This document shows, one piece after another, positions 62,001 to 64,000 of a DNA stretch of 64,000 bases. The first letter of the stretch is position 1. Every line of letters begins with the position of its first letter. The stretch spans positions 62,001 through 126,000 of the forward strand of contig JALDNG010000398.1 of assembly GCA_024349245.1 (NCBI GenBank), read 5' to 3'. Below the pieces are notes generated by a model. That model was not told where the DNA came from and searched no databases. It was given only the letters and a program-made list of their open reading frames with translations. Origin of the DNA: Neodontobutis hainanensis. Lineage: Eukaryota; Chordata; Actinopteri; Gobiiformes; Odontobutidae. A program made the position numbers and the translations under genes.

Positions 62001-64000
62001 AGCATAAAAAGAGATAATACATTTTTACTTTCAAATTGTTTATAGAATATTAATACTTTAGGAAACTATTCGTTGTCAGGTTATCGTTTAACCGTTGCTT
62101 TATTTTAATCATCGAACATTTTAAATATCTTCATAACAGGAACTAAAAACATTGTTATTTTATCTAATTTTTTCAATCTATCCGATTTCTATATTCGAGA
62201 ACTAATCTTACAATTTATCAGTACTTCTAAGTTTTATGGTTCATAATATGTCTTTTGTGATGTTTTATCTTCATAAATAACACAGGGTTCTTATCAAACC
62301 TTAATTTTAAAATTCAGTAAAATATAAAGTACAAAATCGAAGAGGGTATATTTAAATTTTCGAGATATTTATTTTCATATTTTTTTATGTATAATGGTTA
62401 AAATATTTTTAATGAATTATTTAATAAGTTTGGCTTCAACGTTTTCATATCTTTTCATATTTTAGAGCTTAATATTTTATATTTAAGTGTTTGTATACAT
62501 TCTAATATATTTTATTCCTATTCTACTGAGAGTGCAACATTAAATCTGCTTTTTCAACTCTGTTTCCTAAATTAGGATAAAAAAAAGCAGAATGGTCATA
62601 CTTTTATGAATTAAGTATTTATAAATTGATCTCAGATTTATTTGCGTAATATACACTCTTAAATTTAAAAGAAGTCTTATTTGAATTAATCTCAAAGCAT
62701 ATGTTATTTATTTTATCCATCATATATATTTTGAGAGAAAAGTAACCTACATGAGGAAAGATTCAAATTTAAATCATTAATATTCAAGCAAAATTAATTG
62801 AATAAATTATTCTTTATTAGACACAAACAAATTATTTTTTCTTACGCTATTTTAATTCTATTTTTGCAAGCATTTTAATGATGTTGACATATTTGAAAAA
62901 ATTTGTCTTTTAAAAATAATTATTCGCAGGTGTTTATTTCATACAATTATTAATTTATTAAATTATTAGTTGTAATTTGATTAAGATATATCAGTTTAAA
63001 ATTATGCAAAATGAGAATTTCGAGTATTTTTTTGATGTCCTTAGAAAGGTTAAATATATTTTAAAAATACAGTTTTATCTGAATTATAAAATATAAAAAC
63101 AAAAGACAACTGTAAAGCAAAATCTTAAAGAACGAAAGTATAGGTGGAAGATTTTCTAAAATACGACTTTCAATAAAAAAATTATTTATTTACATGCAAA
63201 AATACAATTATTTTACTTGTATTTAGATTGATTTTTTTATTATAATATCAAAATGATGTAACTATTCTATAAAAATTTTAAAAAACTATAACATAGATGC
63301 AGTATGACAAAAGTACAATGTTTTATTCTTTTTGAATGAATTATTTCTTTTGGATGAAGTTTCTACTTATGCCGAAGATTATACAGTTTAAAACATTTAG
63401 AAATTTCCTAATTTATTTTAATATAATTTTCATAAGGTATTTAGAATTAACAAACAATTTAATCACTATTTTAATGTAGAAATTATGGATAAGTCGATTA
63501 AATTTATTATTGTGTAAATTTTTGCTCGCAATAAAATTTGGCCATCAATAAAATAAGCTGTATAAACTATTCTTATAGGAATAAGCATTTTACTCTATTT
63601 TTCTTGATAGAATAACGTTAATAAAAATACCAGCATGGGTCTATTTAGAAAATTTATAATAACTTAGGGATCGACCAATCGTTAATCTTGAAAAGAGTAA
63701 TAAGTTCATTCAAACAACAAATTGTTTAGATTAAAATAAAAAACTTAGTTTTGAAAAATGTCAAAAAAAACATCAAATACAGAAGTTGTAACAATTGTAA
63801 TTATAAAATAAAATTCCCTCAAGTGTTTTTTGAAAGACGAAATTTTTGTTTTTTAACTTGTGATTTTATGTATAAATCAGAAGATTTTACGAAGAGTGAG
63901 AGTGACACATATAGCTGTACATGTGAAAAGCATAGATATTTTAACTTAAGGTTTAGAAACTTTCATAGACGTGGAACAAGCATATTTACAAAATTTCAGT
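47020..64000. other. AT-rich stretch, nothing supported
   Basis: I find no gene, RNA gene or mobile element that I can defend. The 78-codon ATG frame at 58802-59038 on the plus strand and the 65-codon frame at 55763-55960 on the minus strand fall within chance expectation for this base composition. A small G+C-rich dyad, CAGCG-C-CGCTG, lies at 51391-51401. Confidence 0.5.

Noticed and set aside
1..64000. Search for CRISPR arrays, rRNA and tRNA genes, bacterial operons and ribosome-binding sites.
   Set aside because: None is present; spaced repeats, Shine-Dalgarno-led gene strings and tRNA folds are absent, consistent with eukaryotic nuclear DNA.

Overview
The window is very AT-rich, roughly four fifths A+T by eye. 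It has almost no long open frames, no rRNA or tRNA gene and no CRISPR array. Coding traces are short, spaced kilobases apart and often framed by splice-like signals, and a decayed Ty3/gypsy retrotransposon is present. This fits nuclear DNA of an AT-rich eukaryote, most likely an animal such as an arthropod. The organism call is an inference from composition and the transposon; nothing in the window names a species. In DNA this AT-rich, hundreds of 40-codon open frames are expected by chance, so I gave weight only to frames that are unusually long, lie in clear G+C islands or carry family motifs.

Layout. 1-10250 is AT-rich sequence with a few weak coding-like scraps. 10254-10500 holds G+C-rich islands, including a G-tract and a candidate exon on the minus strand. 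About 11560-19000 is a block whose plus strand is rich in T and G. It holds several coding-like frames on both strands, some next to splice-like sites, and may be a decayed multi-exon gene or a decayed mobile element; I could not identify it. 19000-28700 is mostly featureless. About 28700-32700 is a Ty3/gypsy retrotransposon on the minus strand in the order gag, protease, reverse transcriptase, RNase H, integrase. Every domain can be recognised and all are broken by stops and frameshifts. 33000-42500 is again nearly empty.

The best candidate for a host gene lies on the minus strand at 42524-46880. A 207-codon open frame at 42524-43147 is basic and serine/lysine-rich, far longer than chance allows, and lacks an in-frame ATG at its start. 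About 3.6 kb upstream, an isolated G+C-rich island holds an ATG-started frame of 49 codons (46731-46880), with an A-rich leader and a G+C-rich promoter-like patch (46979-47013) before it. I propose these as the first and last exons of one gene. The putative intron carries two copies of a palindrome, TTCGT-N6-ACGAA, set exactly 20 bp apart, and two CRE-like sites. The alternative is that the long frame is a gene of its own with a one-base frameshift just after an out-of-frame ATG. 47020-64000 shows nothing I can support as a gene.
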